Shown here: positions 33,133 to 34,047 of the stretch, piece by piece
How the letters are laid out: every line of letters begins with the position of its first letter
Position numbering within the stretch: position 1 is the first letter of the stretch
Origin: Bacteroidota bacterium
Lineage (GTDB): Bacteria; Bacteroidota; Bacteroidia; Flavobacteriales; Flavobacteriaceae
Direction: 5' to 3'
Assembly (NCBI GenBank): GCA_947483095.1
Contig: CANKLD010000005.1
Location: forward strand, 1-34,047
Length of the DNA: 34,047 nucleotides
Notes under the pieces: model-generated
What the model saw: only the letters and a program-made list of their open reading frames with translations
The model's database searches: none
What the model was told of the DNA's origin: nothing
Translations under genes and position numbers: made by a program

Positions 33133-34047
33133 TTATTGTTTAGACTTCTTTTGCTCCAAATAAATAGCGCCTCCCAACAACAAAATCATCAGTATAAAAC
33201 TAATCAAGGCGATGGTACTTCCTGTTTTAACCACTTGTGGATCAAACTTGAATTCTATAGTGTGTTTACCAGCAGGAATTTCCATTGCTCGTAGTGCATA
33301 ATCCGCTCTAAAATAAACAGCTTTTTTCCCGTCAATTGTTGCATTCCAACCATCGGCATAATACATTTCCGAGAAAACTGCTAACCCTGAATTTGGATTA
33401 TTAGAAGTATATTTCAAATGGTTTGGTTTATAACTAATTAACTTTATAGTAGATAAAGAATCTTTAACAAATGAGCTCGTTTTAAGTAGTGTGCCAAATT
33501 CTTTCTGGTTCACAACTGCCTCATTTTTAGAATCTAATTTATCCAAAGATTTCATTTCTTCATCCGAAGAATTTACGAATTTAACCTTTTGAACAAACCA
33601 TGCATTCCCATTGTAATTCGGATTGTAGGTCGGGAATTCTTTGCCTTCTTTATCCGTTTGAATGATAAATTTTGCATTCAACATATTCAAAACTTCCATA
33701 TTATTTTTAGCAATTTGATAGTCAAATAATTGCTGCATTCTACGAGGTTTAACCGCACTATAACCACCAATAGATTGATGGAAATAGGAAGTTCTAGCAT
33801 TTGACATGTTGCCATTTACTTCAAAAACTCGATAATGAGTCGTATCTCGAAGAATTTCTATATCAGAAGCGGTAGGTTGAAAGGGAACATCAACTTCGCT
33901 TGGATTAACAAAATTCTTAGCATTCAAATAATTTTTATCAATGAAAAATAAATCGGAAATCATAATAATTCCAACCAAAATAATAGCAGTCGATTTTGAA
34001 ATTTTATTTTTAATAAAAAACCAAAGCAATCCAAAAGCTAATAAAAC
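33133..34047 (-). CDS. YfhO-family membrane protein, C-terminal part (5' truncated by window edge)
   Basis: The frame is open to the window end; translation from the edge starts VLLAFGLLWFF, so the TTG at 34029 is internal. The visible part has two membrane helices near its start (one through the edge, one ILVGIIMISDLFFI), a periplasmic domain of about 220 residues and a final helix (STIALISFILMILLLGGAIYL) with a lysine-rich tail. Motifs FSEMYYADGWNATIDGK, YFRADYALRAMEIPAGKHTIEFKFDP and YHQSIGGYSAVKPRR are characteristic of the YfhO family, large multi-pass proteins linked to glycosylation of lipoteichoic acid or surface glycans in Firmicutes and often described as GT-C-like. The glycosyltransferase downstream supports an envelope-glycan role. 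Confidence 0.85.
   Translation of the reverse strand, partial: VLLAFGLLWFFIKNKISKSTAIILVGIIMISDLFFIDKNYLNAKNFVNPSEVDVPFQPTASDIEILRDTTHYRVFEVNGNMSNARTSYFHQSIGGYSAVKPRRMQQLFDYQIAKNNMEVLNMLNAKFIIQTDKEGKEFPTYNPNYNGNAWFVQKVKFVNSSDEEMKSLDKLDSKNEAVVNQKEFGTLLKTSSFVKDSLSTIKLISYKPNHLKYTSNNPNSGLAVFSEMYYADGWNATIDGKKAVYFRADYALRAMEIPAGKHTIEFKFDPQVVKTGSTIALISFILMILLLGGAIYLEQKKSKQ

Overview
The window is chromosomal DNA from a low-GC member of the Bacteroidota, most likely a Flavobacterium or close relative. The signs are: strong A+T bias; a complete excinuclease UvrA of flavobacterial type; two proteins with C-terminal type IX secretion (Por) sorting domains; promoter-like TAnnTTTG boxes; ATG starts without Shine-Dalgarno sequences; and an interspersed hairpin repeat of the type I recall from Flavobacterium genomes. 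I see no rRNA, tRNA, CRISPR array, phage gene or insertion sequence.

Left flank (1-8752), housekeeping and conserved genes. A tight plus-strand run holds a BatA-like membrane protein cut by the window edge, a dihydroorotase-like protein that has lost its metal-binding histidines, a small Tic20/DUF4870-like membrane protein and an alpha/beta-hydrolase esterase. Facing it is a two-gene minus-strand unit (metallo-beta-lactamase-fold hydrolase plus an anchored coiled-coil protein). Then come a large conserved protein of unknown function, a hairpin-rich intergenic region (6475-6749), Bcp peroxiredoxin, an endonuclease III without iron-sulphur cysteines, and an ECF sigma factor followed by an unlisted 47-residue small protein.

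Centre (8997-28538), a beta-1,3-glucan (laminarin) utilisation locus, all on the minus strand. In transcription order: a type IX-secreted two-module carbohydrate-binding protein with its own terminator; a membrane-spanning regulator (propeller, Y_Y_Y, TM, coiled coil, LuxR-type HTH); then a compact eight-gene operon. The operon encodes a clan GH-A glycosidase fused to an outer-membrane beta-barrel, a surface glycan-binding lipoprotein, a GH16 lipoprotein, a 1158-residue cytoplasmic GH94-related phosphorylase (probably beta-1,3-glucan phosphorylase), GH17 and GH30 laminarinases, a GPH-type sugar symporter and a type IX-secreted GH16. The inferred logic is: sense glucan breakdown products in the periplasm; bind and cut laminarin outside; pass oligosaccharides over the outer membrane; trim the beta-1,6 branches (GH30) and backbone (GH17); import by the symporter; and phosphorolyse in the cytoplasm. 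No SusC/SusD pair is present in the locus. The enzyme-barrel fusion stands first in the operon, and this is the most unusual feature of the window.

Right flank (28539-34047): a 409-bp AT-rich divergent intergenic region, uvrA on the plus strand, and on the minus strand a GT4 glycosyltransferase preceded by a YfhO-family membrane protein cut by the window edge.
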